Positions 1 to 21,705 of a stretch of 64,000 nucleotides of DNA are shown in pieces. The notes beneath the pieces were generated by a model. The model was given only the letters and a program-made list of their open reading frames with translations, ran no database searches and was not told the DNA's origin. The translations under genes were made by a program, and so were the position numbers. The stretch comes from Syngnathus acus (lineage: Eukaryota; Chordata; Actinopteri; Syngnathiformes; Syngnathidae), in NCBI RefSeq assembly GCF_901709675.1, contig NC_051106.1, forward strand, positions 2,180,001 through 2,244,000. Reading direction: 5' to 3'. How positions within the stretch are numbered: position 1 is the first letter of the stretch; each line of letters starts with the position of its first letter.

Positions 1-1299
1 ATATTAGCTAGCTTAAATCCAATAAAAACGGCATCGAGGTTCATTTCACAGCTATATCACATTCATTTTTTTCCCACTATTTAAAGCCACCACGCGTTGA
101 TTTTCCTCAAATGTTATTTTTGTTCAGAGTGATTGTGGAATATAAAATGTCCTGAAACACTACATGGGAATTGATTGTGTCCAAACACTCACGTTCCTGA
201 GAATTCCAACAGCTCAGTGTTGATATGACAGCAAAACGTCGGAAGAACCGCATACGCCGAGCGCCATTGAACACAACGGTGGCGTAAATCGGTCTGTCCG
301 CTGCGGGCTGTACTACTTAAAAAAACATAATTCCACGGGCAAACAAAGATTACTGGGTAGACTATGAGCATTTCTGTCTGACACGTTTTCAAGACCATTA
401 AAAATAATTTACGCAAAGGTAAAAAGCACGATTTTTGTAAACAGTGATGACAGTGTTGTTTTGGGTGAACACGGTGACAACATCCAACATGCGCATTTCT
501 TTAAAAAGATCAGAAATGTGTAGTGAACCGGAAGTATTGTTTTACTTTCAAGCCTATTTACTTCCTTTAATTAACCTACTGTAGAATTTTTGCGTAGCAC
601 TGAATAATCTGGTTTTACTGAAGACAATCTTCATTCGAAAGGACATAATCATAACATTATTTATAATCCTAAAAACAATTTAAACCCATCAGTGAACTTA
701 ACATGCGCTTTCGTAAAAATGTCAGGAAATCAAGTTTCCAATGTTTGTTTTTTTTCTCCAACAGGCGATTTAGTTTTAAATGACGTTTTTTGTAACACTT
801 GCAACATTTTGGCATCTACATATTGTCGCAATTTTTATGGCTGACACAAAGTGAATGCTGTTGCTGTTATTTGAAGTGCTTTGGCAGTGGCGATAACAAG
901 GCAACACTTTGAACAACAAAGTGCATGAGTAAAGAAATTAGAGCAGCTCAAGGGTGACTTTTTTCCCCCCGTCCCCACTCCTGTGTACACCGGGGCGACT
1001 CAAGATTTTATGGTCCAGTTTCCGAGGATCCCCTTAGGCTACTTACATAAGAAGTTGCTTATTTTTGAGGGGGGGGGTCAAGAATAGTGAAGATAACAAA
1101 TTTATGTTTCAATAATTTGGGGGATTAAAATGAAAACACTTAAAAACACTCCCAGGGTCCAGAGACCCGAGTTTGAGACCCACCAGTGCACACTACGGCA
1201 GAGAAACAAGCTCATTGGTGCTTTACACTTGAAAACATGCACAATGCGGTAAATGGTGAGGAGGTGAACGGCGAACACACCGAGAGCGGACATTTACTG
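1..1299. other. Noncoding sequence downstream of tmem62
   Basis: This is AT-rich sequence with no supportable exon. It lies 3' of the tmem62 stop codon, because that gene reads leftwards, so part of it should be tmem62 3' UTR. No convincing AATAAA on the minus strand was identified to mark its end. Short reading frames here have no recognisable domain and no splice context. Confidence 0.5.
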
Positions 1300-4200
1300 T
1301 CAGGAGGCCGGCGATACACTCTTGCCGTTGCCGCCGGCGGCCACCAAGCTCCAGGCGGGCACGGGGCAGGTCCAAGCGCGGTAGACAAGCACCAGGCCCA
1401 GTCCCAGCGCCCAGGTGCGCACGGGCGACAGCAGAAAGGCCAAAAGGCCGTACGTCTCCAGCAGGAAGTAGCACGAATGGGCCTGCCAGGCCAGCAGCAA
1501 CAGCATGAGCAGGTGCACCGCCAGGCACCGCCAGCGGCAGCCTGGGCGCAGCAGCAGCGAGCGGAAGGTGTTGCCACGGCAACGCTGATGGAGGGTCCAG
1601 CACAGGTACAGGGTGAGCGGCATGTTGAAGAACAACAGCTGCGGGGAAGAGCAGGAAGTTGTAGTTTAGTCATTTTTATTCATTAATCTGAATTTTCTAT
1701 TTTGGTCGACATTTCAGTTTTTAGAGATATAAAATGCATGATTTTGTTGTAAAACTGTATCATCATTTGCACATCTGCTCACCTGAATGACACCAACCAC
1801 GTAAGTAAGGCTGCCCTCCAGGAAGTGTCCGTTGATGAACACCCCGAAGGAAAAGCAGGCACCACTATGGCCGTCGATCAGCTCGCCGATGAACCACGGG
1901 CCTGAGAGCGGAAAGCTCAGTTTGACTTTTTTTTTTACTACTCATATTGAACCCCATGCGCATTGCGGTGGAACCGGGTCGACTCACCTAAAGCCGTGCA
2001 CAGGTTGAAGAGCAGCAGGGAGTAGAAGAAGGAGTCCACCTTACTGAGCAGCCGTAGTGACACGCAAGCTCGTGAGGACCACCCTGCTAACAGCGGACGT
2101 TCAATCAAGCTAGTGTAGCGCACTTGATGATACGGCTGGAGGCTGCGGGGTCTCACCTCGACTGGGCGGGAAGTGGCGCACAAATCTGAAGGACAGTAGC
2201 AAGGCCACGTTGACCAGCACGGTGATCACAAAGATCGCCCGGCCCACCACGTAATGATCCGTGAGCAGGATGAAGGACTGCCCAAAACTAAAACTCGGAG
2301 TCATGCCATCACTGGCCAGCGAGAACTGCTGCTCCCGTGCACTCTGGCGGCCCATCGAGTCCTGAATAAATTGTATATTTGTACTCATCATTTTTATGTA
2401 TCTTCCAGCATCGATTATTATTGAATGTTTGTCGCCATTTCCTGTTCTGTGCTTGTCATCACACTTTTCCTCTTGTCAGCAGCTATACACTGGTGTGCTA
2501 AATCCTCGTGACGTCCCCTATGCTGACGCCACGTGCAATGTGGACTGACCTCCACCTCGACTCGGACGGTGTGCAGCCCGGTGATGTATCGCGACGGGTC
2601 CCAGGGCAGCACATAGAGGGGGCCACCGGCAGGGTGGCATTCGCCCAACGCCTCGTTATCCACGCTGACACGCACCACGGTGATGGCGGCCTCAGAGAAG
2701 GCGAGGATCCTGTTAAGGCATTACGGTATACCATAAAAGAGGTAAGGTACTAATAATGTCATTTATGATAATAATTTTAAAAGTATATATTTCATATTAC
2801 ATTATGTGATGAAAACAAATTATTGAAATAAATAGTTATTTTTTTAATATTAGAAAAAAAATATGTATTTAGAAAAATATTCAAATGCAATGAAATAAAA
2901 ACCTTTTTTTTTTTTATTACTTATGAAAGGATGAGGCAGAAGAGCCTACCTGATGTGCGTGGACCTCCGTATGCGGTCCAAAGGTTCCCGGACGGGGTGC
3001 AGGTACTGCACGTCCTTGGGGTTGGTGATGACAACTGCTGGCCACTTTTCAAACCTCAGGTCGGAGAAACTCAGCAGGTCGTGGTCAAAGGCCAGAACCC
3101 TGTACCTGCATGGAGGCAACACTTCTCACTTCAGCCGCATCAGGGCCTTGCGGTCTTCTCACATTTTGATGACCGTTGATGGTCCATCTCAATGGGGAAC
3201 CGAGACGTACCTGCGGTTGTCCATCCAATCACCCAGCTCCAGTTCCAAGGTGCCGTGTGGATGCCGACTGTGCAGGACAGGCATCAGGCCACCCAGCGTG
3301 TGCAGGTGGCCGCACAGGTAGGCCACGGCTGACCTAAAGCAAGCAACAAGCCAAGATGGTGAACTTGTTGAAGAGGAGGCCTTTGGAAATGTGCGCCCAC
3401 CTCATGAGCTCCCGCACCCCCGGAGACGGCGAAACAATGGTGGAGGTGGTGTAGTGGCCGAACCAGACCGACTGGTTGCTTTTGAGACTCTCAGCTCTGA
3501 ACGCGTCCAGCGTGTCCATCTGAGTCTGCACCACAACAACAATTGTTTTTTTTCACTCGTAAAGTAAATCAAAATAAAAAAACATTTGATGGAATGATTG
3601 ACCAACTTCGTGCGGACCGGTGCGACCCACCTGATTGAGGATCCCGAAGAAATTGTACGGCCTCTTGGGTCCGGGCGTCAGAGTGGCATCGGCGCATACG
3701 AAGGAGTAGTTTCCGAAGGGCGTGGTATGCACGTAGTGGAAGGAGCCCACCTTCTGATTGGCCGAGTATTTTCTAAAGAGCACACAGAAGCGCCGCTGAT
3801 GTTTGTTTAACACGCTCAGCGTATTTCTTCCAGTGGCGTGAAATGATGCGCGTACCAACCGGTAATAGTTGTTGACACTGTCCAGCGACATGATGTTGAA
3901 GGCATCTGTAGTACACAAACATTGACTTTAGAATTTTAAAGAAAGAAATTGCATTTATGTTTTATATAGAAGAATATCGACAAATAATAATTGTACATGA
4001 CAAAAATGCTTAAAAAATGAGAACGTAAGTACACAAAAATGACATGTGAATAAAAATATTTGACATCATGTTTTTTTCCCAAAAATATGATATGACATGA
4101 TTACGCAGAGCTAACGATTTTTTTTTTTCTGTCCATCGGCTTTTTGGTTATACAAGTAGCAGGCTACTTCCTGATTAGTAGAGGATGCCCAGCAGAGCAA

Positions 4201-5702
4201 ACACCAAAATCACAGCACTGTTAAAATAAACAACAGAGTGCTTGATAAATGTATAATTTTCCTCTAAGGAATTGAACAAGACTAACATGGCCTCTAAAGC
4301 AAAAACGCTTGTCCTCGACAAACGAGACAAGCTCAGATTACAATTCTAATTGCGCTATAAAAGGAAAGGATGACCCTTCCTCATTTGTGCGCGGGGATCT
4401 GGTTTCACTTCCAAGGAGTGCTTATCCAACACAAGCGGAAGACAAGAGGAGGACACTCAAACACTTCCTGTCTTGGGGCTAAAAACGCAGCTCTACCACA
4501 TTCATGTGTCCTAACCAAGTCTTTGGAAATTTTAAAAGGAGACAAACAATAGTTTGCCTTATTTATTTATTTTTAATGAACCCATTTTGTGGGGGTGGTG
4601 CTGTCTAATGCAAATGAGTCACTTCTCACCCGCCCCTAGCCTCCACTTCAGGGGCAACGACGAGAGTGGATGTTGTTACCGTGACGACTGTGCGACAGAG
4701 CTGGTGGGCGTCCATGTAGTCAGTTTCATTGTCCTAGTACAGAGTTGTTCATAAACAGAGGCTCGGTGGCCCGAGGCCACTATGTGACTGCGACGGGCCA
4801 ATCCAAGTTGTCTGTGGACACTTTCAAAAATAGACTTTTCTGTTCAGGAAGGCATTCTGAAGTTGACCTTTGCTTTTCAGTGATTTCTTGTTTTGCTTGC
4901 GTTTGTATCTTATGTTTTGTTGCTTCCATTTTGGAAGCACTTGGAGATTATTTTTAGGAAGTGCAACAAATAATAGCGTTACGGTGAGGGTCATGTGTTA
5001 CCGTGATTTCCCCGGATGTCAATCCACCGCGTGCGCTTCATCACGCCGGACCTTTTGAGGATGTTGTGGTAGGCCTGCCATTCCACTTCATGCTGGAGGG
5101 AGCCCACCTTGCTCTCCGTCTTGGCATCGGTCAGGTCCCCTTGGAGAAACAGAAGATTTCAGTGGTAGGAATCCATCCATTTCAATTGATGCTAAGATGT
5201 TTTTTTTTTTTTTTAAATTACCTGTCGCGAGCACTAATGATGGCTTGATCACCTCAATGGTGTTGGTGCAAAACTTCTCAAAGTCGGGAATCCGTCTCGG
5301 GTCGTGGAAGCGGCTGATGTGGATGTCGGACACCTGGAAGAGCAGACGTGACATTTGTAAAACTGAGTCTGGATATAGAATTAGGAACTTGGCCATGTTA
5401 CCGATGTATATTAACTAGAAAAATACATACATACATACATACATACATACATACATACATACATACATACATACATACACGTTAATACGTTTAAAAAACG
5501 AAAAGAATCCCACCTGTACAAACCAGAATATGTTATCCAGCTGGTCGCCGGGAAACGGCGGGGAACTTCCCCGGTCGCTTCCGTCCTGGCCCCGGACGCT
5601 CCGTTTCGGGTGCCAAGCCGTGTCGTAGCTGTCCAGCACCCAGGATGTGAGGCAGGCCACGGCCAGTCCGACGAGAACCAAGGTGCTGAACAGCTTCAGC
5701 AT
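1300..5702 (-). CDS. tmem62: Transmembrane protein 62 (metallophosphoesterase), 13 coding exons
   Basis: Exons on the minus strand: 5702-5514, 5333-5222, 5139-5002, 3905-3860, 3772-3631, 3525-3401, 3333-3211, 3105-2950, 2709-2550, 2361-2157, 2083-1988, 1901-1783, 1638-1300. All introns are GT-AG, and the sum is 1950 nt, giving 649 aa; human TMEM62 is about 643 aa. An N-terminal hydrophobic anchor ([20 protein letters not shown]) is followed by calcineurin-like phosphoesterase motifs: SDIH near residue 65, TGDLTD near 100, GNHD near 144 (split across exons 3 and 4) and CGHLHTLGG near 257. The C-terminal third holds several membrane helices, from exon 10 (after [13 protein letters not shown]) to exon 13 ([16 protein letters not shown]). 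The family is a probable membrane phosphoesterase of unknown substrate. Position 5702 is the first ATG in frame, with A at -3. The product is recognised by family sequence, and ttbk2 is the expected neighbour. Confidence 0.95.
5423..5480. repeat. (ATAC)n microsatellite in tmem62 intron 1
   Basis: About 14 uninterrupted ATAC units lie roughly 30 bp inside intron 1, immediately after the exon 1 donor. Read on the gene strand the array is (GTAT)n, so every unit contains a GT dinucleotide close to the true 5' splice site. Confidence 0.95.
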
Positions 5703-7297
5703 CCTCCAGCCGTGGCGAGACTGGGGGGAGAGGACTAGCTGCCGTCGTCGTCGTCCGCCCCGCACGGGACAAAAACCTCTGGCTACCGTCTTGTCACTCC
5801 TAACCTAAAGACGCCAATGTGAAAGAAATTAACACATGATGGTGGGCGAAGTGGCTAGGGGGCGGTGGGGGCTCAGAGCGTTCGTGTGGGCGCCATCCTC
5901 CACGCGATAGAAGCATCGAGGCACCGGTTCCTGTCGCCAGCTGGCCCGGAGTGACTGCCGTCCTATGGGGAAGGAGGAAGTCGTTTAGCTCGAGTTAGCT
6001 TAACTGTAGTTAACTCGTTTGGTTAGCCGCCTGTCAGCTAACACCAACAGCGCACAAACCCGGCTGGAAGTAATGACGTCATCGTCACGTAGTTAACGTG
6101 CAAACGGCAGATTGATGACCTTTTCAAAATTATTAAGACTCACTTGTATTATTTTATTGTTATTTTCTCAAACAGAGTAATACAGTACTCTTTGAAAGAA
6201 ATAAATATTCAAAACTAAAATTGATATGACAGCGTGTAAAAGGCTTTGATATTTCAATGTTCAACCATTTTGAAAAACCCATCATGAAAATCAATATTGT
6301 GAAAGAATATGTTCTATCACAGCAACGTATTCTTTTTTTGTATAATCGTAGATCCAGTAATCTTTAATTATATTACATGGTACAGGACGCTGACATATCT
6401 CGCCTCTATCTTTCTGCTACGGATCACCAAACGGGACAAACATAGCGAATTGGAAATTTATAGCGCAATGACCATGGTAACAATATATAATGCACTTACA
6501 TTCTTTCTTATGGGAGCACAATAAGTTGTTTGTGATGACATTTTGCTTGCACCTCAGCTGAAGAAATTGTTGATAGCCTTAGTGTGGTATCTCAGATGCA
6601 CTGTTGTGCATTTGCATCAAAGGTCACTTCATTCTATTAGTTCACCAGTAGATGTCACTAGATAATACACAATGCCCCTTTAAAAACGAATTCATATTTA
6701 AAGTCTTTAAATGTAAATATCAGTACATTTTCTACAGCTTGTAAAATCGAAGACTTGCCAACCACACAGGAAGGCCGAAGCCAGAATCGAACCCACAACC
6801 TCCGCAGTGAGAATGATGTGCTAACCAGTGCTCAGCCGTGGCGTGTTAAATTTAAAATCATTTTCTTTTGAGGTATGAATTCGTGTGTGTTTATCAGCTG
6901 GTTTTGGCATTTTTAGACGGTTAAAATGCGTGCGTATGCGTATACTATTCGCTACCATAGGTCGGTGTGATGACGACGCGCGCGAACGCGCTTTTCGCTC
7001 CCGTGCGCGTGTTCGGCTGGCTTGTTGCGAGGGCTTGAAGCCCCGGGGGCGCGCACGTAGGAAGTCCCGTCGATTCACGTCACGTCGAGTCACGTCACGG
7101 GTCCGCATCGACCGACACAAGAGATGCTGAGGTGACAACCCCGGAGCAAGAGAAACCGATTTCAAAGGCTTTCCGCACTCATTTTCCGTCTCCACGCCAC
7201 GATGGGATCCAGTTCCGCGTCGTTCCGAGCCTCCTCCGTGGATGTAGCGGCCCTTCACTAACCACACCCGGGCTGCTCGTTTTCGGATCAAGGCGAG
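5703..7297. promoter_or_regulatory. CpG-rich divergent promoter region between tmem62 and ttbk2
   Basis: The sequence upstream of the tmem62 start (5703-6110) is GC-rich and contains a CRE-like TGACGTCA at about 6072. A second CpG-dense block at about 6965-7300 has repeated CACGTCACG motifs near 7076-7100 and ends with a good donor (GAG|GTAAAG, exon end 7297). That donor could join a noncoding ttbk2 exon to the acceptor at 9208. The 6120-6750 stretch between the blocks is AT-rich with no exon seen. The promoter role is inferred from base composition and position only. Confidence 0.4.
6755..6843 (-). repeat. Fragment of the tRNA-headed SINE
   Basis: The reverse complement contains a GGTTCGATTCT B-box, a TGGTTAGCACATC segment and CCTGTGTGG. 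These match the head of the fuller copy at 62902-63254. Only the head is present, with no GGAT tail, so this is a decayed or 3'-truncated copy. Confidence 0.65.
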
Positions 7298-7920
7298 GTA
7301 AAGACCTTCGCTTTGCATTCCCGCGCCACGCCATTTTCCCCCAGCCTTGCTGTTTGTGTTGCCACGCTTGATAGCGTTTGTCTCCATGCCAGCGTTCGAG
7401 TCAGTCTGATGCTTTGGCAACGTTTTCCCCACGCAACCGTTGCTGTGTCCACGGCCACTGCGGCGGCTGTGCATCCCCCCACTTCCCTCGACCCCACTCA
7501 CAAAACACGACACGCCGCTCGCTTTGCGTTGTGGCTGTGTTCATGTGAACGCGTAGTACGGCCACGCGTGATTTGGACGCAGGCGGGTCCACTTGACGCC
7601 ACGGCCTCGTACTGCGTGGGTCAGCTGAGCTGCATGCATGCATGATGCTGGCTGGATGGTGGGTGTGGGGAGGAGGTCGACTCACGCTGGCTCCACACCA
7701 ACATGTGCAGCAGAAATTGGATTTATATTTGAATTTACGTGACAATCTTTTTATTTATTGCCCAAGTCGTTTTTGGCTGTACATCTGCATCAAAATGTTA
7801 TTAGTTTTTTCCCCGCATATATTTTAATAGTAAAATTCCATTTACTGCTACTCATTTGCATGAAAATATTTTCCTAATTTCCCCTGTATATTTATTTCGA
7901 AAATACATACATACTCCGTT

Positions 7921-8152
7921 AACCATTTCTAGGAAACTATTTTCGTGACACTCTGCTTCACATACGTTCTAAAAAGTAAATTTCAGTTATGTTTGTATGA
8001 AAGCGTCTTTGAATGAATTTGAAATGCTAAGAAGTGTATAACCATTTCTAGGAAACTATTTTCGTGACACTCTGCTTCACATACGTTCTAAAAAGTAAAT
8101 TTCAGTTGTTTGTATGAAAGCGTCTTTGAATGAATTTGAAATGCTAAGAAGT
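7921..8152. repeat. Tandem duplication of an approximately 115-bp unit
   Basis: Copy 1 (7921-8035) and copy 2 (8040-8152) run from AACCATTTCTAGG to GCTAAGAAGT. They appear identical except for a 2-bp deletion (GTTATGTT versus GTTGTT). Such high identity in noncoding DNA implies a recent local duplication. No coding content was found. Confidence 0.95.
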
Positions 8153-9313
8153 TACACATACACGATCAGGGCACTTCATTCGGTACCCCTAATGGCACAA
8201 TGTAATAAAATAAAGCTGCGAATGAAATACAAATTTAATATCTGACTGCGTGTTTATGATTGTAGCTGTAGTTTGCGCTGCATCACACTGAGAGCCACTG
8301 TGGCACTGGACGGTGGTCGCCATGGAGACGGTACGAGGATGGTGGGGGTCACGGTCGTGTGTGATTCATGGCGGTCTTGGAGGATGGTGTCGCTTTTACA
8401 GTCTGCTGCTTTTTGGCCGCTTGTTGTTCTGATGGAGAAGTTCCCCCAACACATTTTCAAAGTGAATCCATCTGACGCTCACAGAGTTGATGTCTGACGA
8501 AATGTTGGTGTCATTTCATCCACAATGCACTCAGATTTTTGTTCAACTTGTTTACGAGGGAGCACAGTCGTGTGTCCAAAGATGACAATCCATCATCGCG
8601 ATGTCTCCTCCACGTTCTGATGCGAGGCCGAGGTCATGTTTCACGGCCGCCGTGTGCTATTGCCACTCCAAAAACTCGATGGATGGCTTCCTTGATGTTC
8701 CATCTCATGACTCTGATTTAGTTTGTGTGAAGGCCTCTTACGTAACCCCACGTGTTGAGCTATGAATGAAATGTTTGCGCGAGTGCTGTGTGGAAGGAAG
8801 GATCTCTTACTACATCGTTAAAAGTGACACTAATCCGTCTGTCATCAAATTCTGAGAAAGCAATGCGAAGTCAACAACAACATGGCTCGCTTCGAAGGCA
8901 GCTGCTAAAATGCGGGCAGGTCTGGCTCTTAAGCCAATGGCTTACGAGTGATGTCTGTCAGCTGCTGTCAGCTGTTTTTTCTTGAGCGCACATTTGAGCT
9001 CAGGGGCCACATTTGAGTTTTAAAAGTGACAGCTGGGCCATATCTTTTGCAGATGTTGAATTTAAAAGCTCGTGCTTTTACTTCACTTTATAATTAACGT
9101 AAAGGATTAACTACTTTTTTATTCCAGTAAAAATATTATTTATTTTTATTTATCGTTTTGTTTTTTAGTATGGCTGTGTGTTGAGTTGTTGTCATTTTTC
9201 ATCCACAGGGCCGTTTTACAGGTTCCAGATGCTCGGCCCCGTCTGAGACTCACTTAAGAGCGGCGGGGTGGGGGGTGCCAGGGGCAACGTAACGGTCCGG
9301 GTCTTCAGGCGGC

Positions 9314-18580
<9,267 letters not shown>

Positions 18581-21185
18581 TTGCCCCGAAGGTGGACGAA
18601 GAACAGTTTTCGGTATTCCTCCTTTTTCCGAACCTCATCGCGCCCCCCTCTTCTGTTAACGTTTTCTAATATTCATGTTATCTTGTTGGATAACAAAATA
18701 GTGCAGCTGCGATTTCGATAGTTGGTACTGTAGCACAGTGTTTCCCAACCTTTATTGAGCCAACGCACATTTTACATTAAAAGAAAAAGCACACCGCCAA
18801 AAAAAATACTACATAATTAACGGAAAACAGGAGTGATCAATCTCATTTTACTATTATCCTTAAAAAATGATTGGTGATTTTAATAATCGATTTTCATTTT
18901 CATATCGTGAAATTGGATAATTTCCCTCGGCACATTAGCGGTTGGGAATCACTGCAGCGTAACATACCATGTAAGTCGCTTCCCCGTTTTTTTTTCATCT
19001 CGTATTCACAATGCAGCCAGTATATCGTCACTTTTTCAGCACTAACTCATATTAATGCACTCGGTTTGCATCCTGAGACTGTTTGGGCTTTTCGCTCAAG
19101 CCGTGCCGCAGTTGTACAGTTGTATTCATGGAGATTTTTCCTTTCATGCTTGGCATCGCTTAAGCAAGCCCGCCCTCTCCTGTTTTTGCGCGTGTGCTTC
19201 AATTGAAAGACAACGCTACGAAGATACAATCAGTCATGTTGAGTGCGTGGAAACGCGCAAACCTTCCTGTGCCTACTGTAGTCCCGTCGACGCAGCCTCT
19301 TCAAGCCAGGATTTATCCACCTTTTTTGTGTGTGTGCCAATATTCCAAGTATTAACAGAATTTGAAAGCTGGCATTTTTGCATGACGCTGTATTCAGACG
19401 TGCGTCTCAGCTGACCTTTTAACCCTGCCGGTGTGTCGAGCCGCCAATATTCCGTCTTTAGAGGGAGTACAGGAAACCTTCGTAGCACCACACAAACGCT
19501 GGAACTATTTGCGTCGCTCTTTTGGACAAGCCAAGTATGTGTTTAATGCTCCAATTTTGTTTTTTGCGTCAGAGTTTTGTACAAACTGCAAAAGGCTTGA
19601 CTACAATTTTACAGCTTCAGCGGTGGTCTCAAAGCCCCTTTGACACCAACGCAGCGTCTTCCGCTATCAGTAGTAGTAACATTTTCCACACCATACCGAC
19701 CGTACCATAAGTACTCGAGTGAGGATAAAGATGGAATGACATGTTTGTGCACGTGAGCAAAAGGTAACCACTGTTTAATTCCAGCTCTAAAGCTTCTTCT
19801 CCGCTTGTACGATAAACGGCTTCCTGTCCCTCGGCACACTAATGCATTCCTGCATGCTGAATCCACTACTAAGACAAAATAAGCTGCATCTTTTTACCTC
19901 ACTGTGACTAATAAGTTGAAAAGCTTATCACGCAAACTTCATTATGATGAGCAGTTCATTTGGTGGCAACTTGACCACACCTTGAAATGATGGCAAATTT
20001 ACATATTAGTCCGGTGATACTATGAGTACTAAAGTAAATGAACTTATATTTCCGCTGCACTGTACCAGGTCGGAAAACCGCCATGATAATTAGTAAAATT
20101 ATCATTATGAAAAATCCGATAACCAATCATGATTAAAAAAAACTTATTTGGTCCAATAATGATCACAAAAATAAAGGCTAAGCACCATGCTAAGCTAATG
20201 TTAGCGTGTGTGATTGTTTCAAATTGTACATCCGACAAATCTGATCAACCATTCCGTTTGGAACCCCGACTGACCGAGTTTTACAAATAGAATCTTGTTT
20301 TAACGTGTGGAAAAACACCAAAACATAGTAGAACCAAGTAGGTACCGTGCAATGGAAAAGGGGCAATTTTTCTGCACTGATTGATGATTGTGATTTTTTT
20401 TTTTTTTTTTTGAGCGCACCCAATGTTTTCAACCTCTTGACTTTATTCAAATAGGCTGCGCAAACGGATTACGTTGCCAAATATTTTGATACATGTGCAA
20501 CAAAAGTGTGTAGAGCTCCTTGTAGGCGATCCAATGTTCGCTGCTTTTTCGCCCAACGGTGTTCTATCGATGAATTGGCGATTGGTCCCGCCGCCTTAAT
20601 GCCTCTTCTTCTCTGGCCACTTTGAAACGCAAAAAGATCCCTTTTCGCATTGTGAAATAACCCCAAACACATTTTAAGCAGGCTTCAGCGGAAGTGAGGT
20701 TAAAACAACAATAAAACAGCTACTTCGAAAAGATAATCACGGGTTTTTTGTTTTTGTTATAACCGTACAAAAGTGGCGTGCAGTTGTAGCGTTAGCGCGT
20801 TTTTTTTGTTCTTAGAAAGGGGTTGTTGTACTTTTACGAAAAAACTTGACGTTTTATTTATTTACGGTAACATTACAACGGTAACTTGCTGATTATGGCC
20901 GTCTGTTATTTAAACTGATATTTATTTTTATTTAATTTTATTAATGATTGATTTTTGTATGTGTTGGTTTTAATCCATAAAAGGTCTCCATGGGAAAGAA
21001 TGTATCCAGTTTTTTTTTTTTTTTTTGCATTGTATATAATTGTAATATTTATGTTGATGATATCATTTGTATCATATCAATGCCTTGTACAGTGATTTTT
21101 TTCTTTTTATTCTGTTGTTAGTTCTTTTAAAATTATTTTGTATTTTATTTTTATAAACTGGTTATAAATAAAATACTCATTCCGC
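18581..21185 (+). other. Probable ttbk2 3' UTR and downstream sequence
   Basis: This is noncoding, AT-rich sequence after the ttbk2 stop. A poly(A) signal AATAAA lies at 21167-21172 within a T-rich tract. It could end a long 3' UTR of about 2.6 kb, but earlier cleavage is possible. The interval also holds the MITE at 18736-18955. Confidence 0.45.
18736..18955. mobile_element. Short MITE (CAGTGTTTCCCAACC family) downstream of ttbk2
   Basis: The left terminus CAGTGTTTCCCAACCTTTATT and right terminus GCGGTTGGGAATCACTG are inverted and match the copy at 14945-15125. The element is about 220 bp with no open frame. Confidence 0.75.
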
Positions 21186-21531
21186 ATGCATATTCAGACA
21201 GTTGCGGTGTTGTGTTGTCTTTCTCGTTCAACAAGTGCATCAAATAAATACTTACTGTTATACAATTTAGTATACATTAAAAAATGAAGTGTTTTAAGTG
21301 CAATATTTTCATTTTTTATCAAATCAATCAACTAAGGAGATTGTTCGGAGGTTAAAATTCATAATGTACAAAATATATACAATAAATGATTTATATAACT
21401 TCATTTTAGATGCGTCAAGACCATTAAACCCGAAAAGAAATGAGGTCATAATAAAAAAATACTGGCATCACGTGTTAGCTTACCCCGCCCTCTTCCTGTC
21501 AATTTATCCGCCGCTCAAGCACCTGCTCGGA

Positions 21532-21705
21532 ATGGCGGCTCGTTTGGAATCGCTACTTGCAAGGAAAGTTAATTTTAGCAAAGTTTGGGACTGGCTGAAG
21601 AATATTCAGGTGGTTCGGAAATACTCTCGAACGAGTCGAACCCCTTCGGTGACTCGCTCAGCTCGGATTCAATGTAGTGCCATCCGTAAAAATTGGTTGA
21701 CTTGA
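21532..21705 (+). CDS. Unrecognised 57-codon reading frame in the gap between blocks
   Basis: The frame starts MAARLESLLARK, includes VWDWLKNIQ and ends RKNWLT. The start context is good (G at -3 and +4). A GC box (CCCGCCC) lies about 45 bp upstream, and an AATAAA sits at 21888-21893. After NIQ there is also a CAG|GT that could be a donor, so this may instead be a first exon of an unrecognised gene. The frame matches no family I know, and chance cannot be excluded. Confidence 0.15.
   Translation: MAARLESLLARKVNFSKVWDWLKNIQVVRKYSRTSRTPSVTRSARIQCSAIRKNWLT

Noticed and set aside
1186-1686. 166-codon plus-strand frame over the last tmem62 exon
   Set aside because: It is antisense to a well-supported exon and is a shadow frame from GC-rich coding sequence.
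6821-7513. 230-codon minus-strand frame rich in Arg and Ser
   Set aside because: It lies in CpG-rich DNA where stops are rare. It has no domain and no splice context, and it overlaps SINE remnant and promoter-like sequence.
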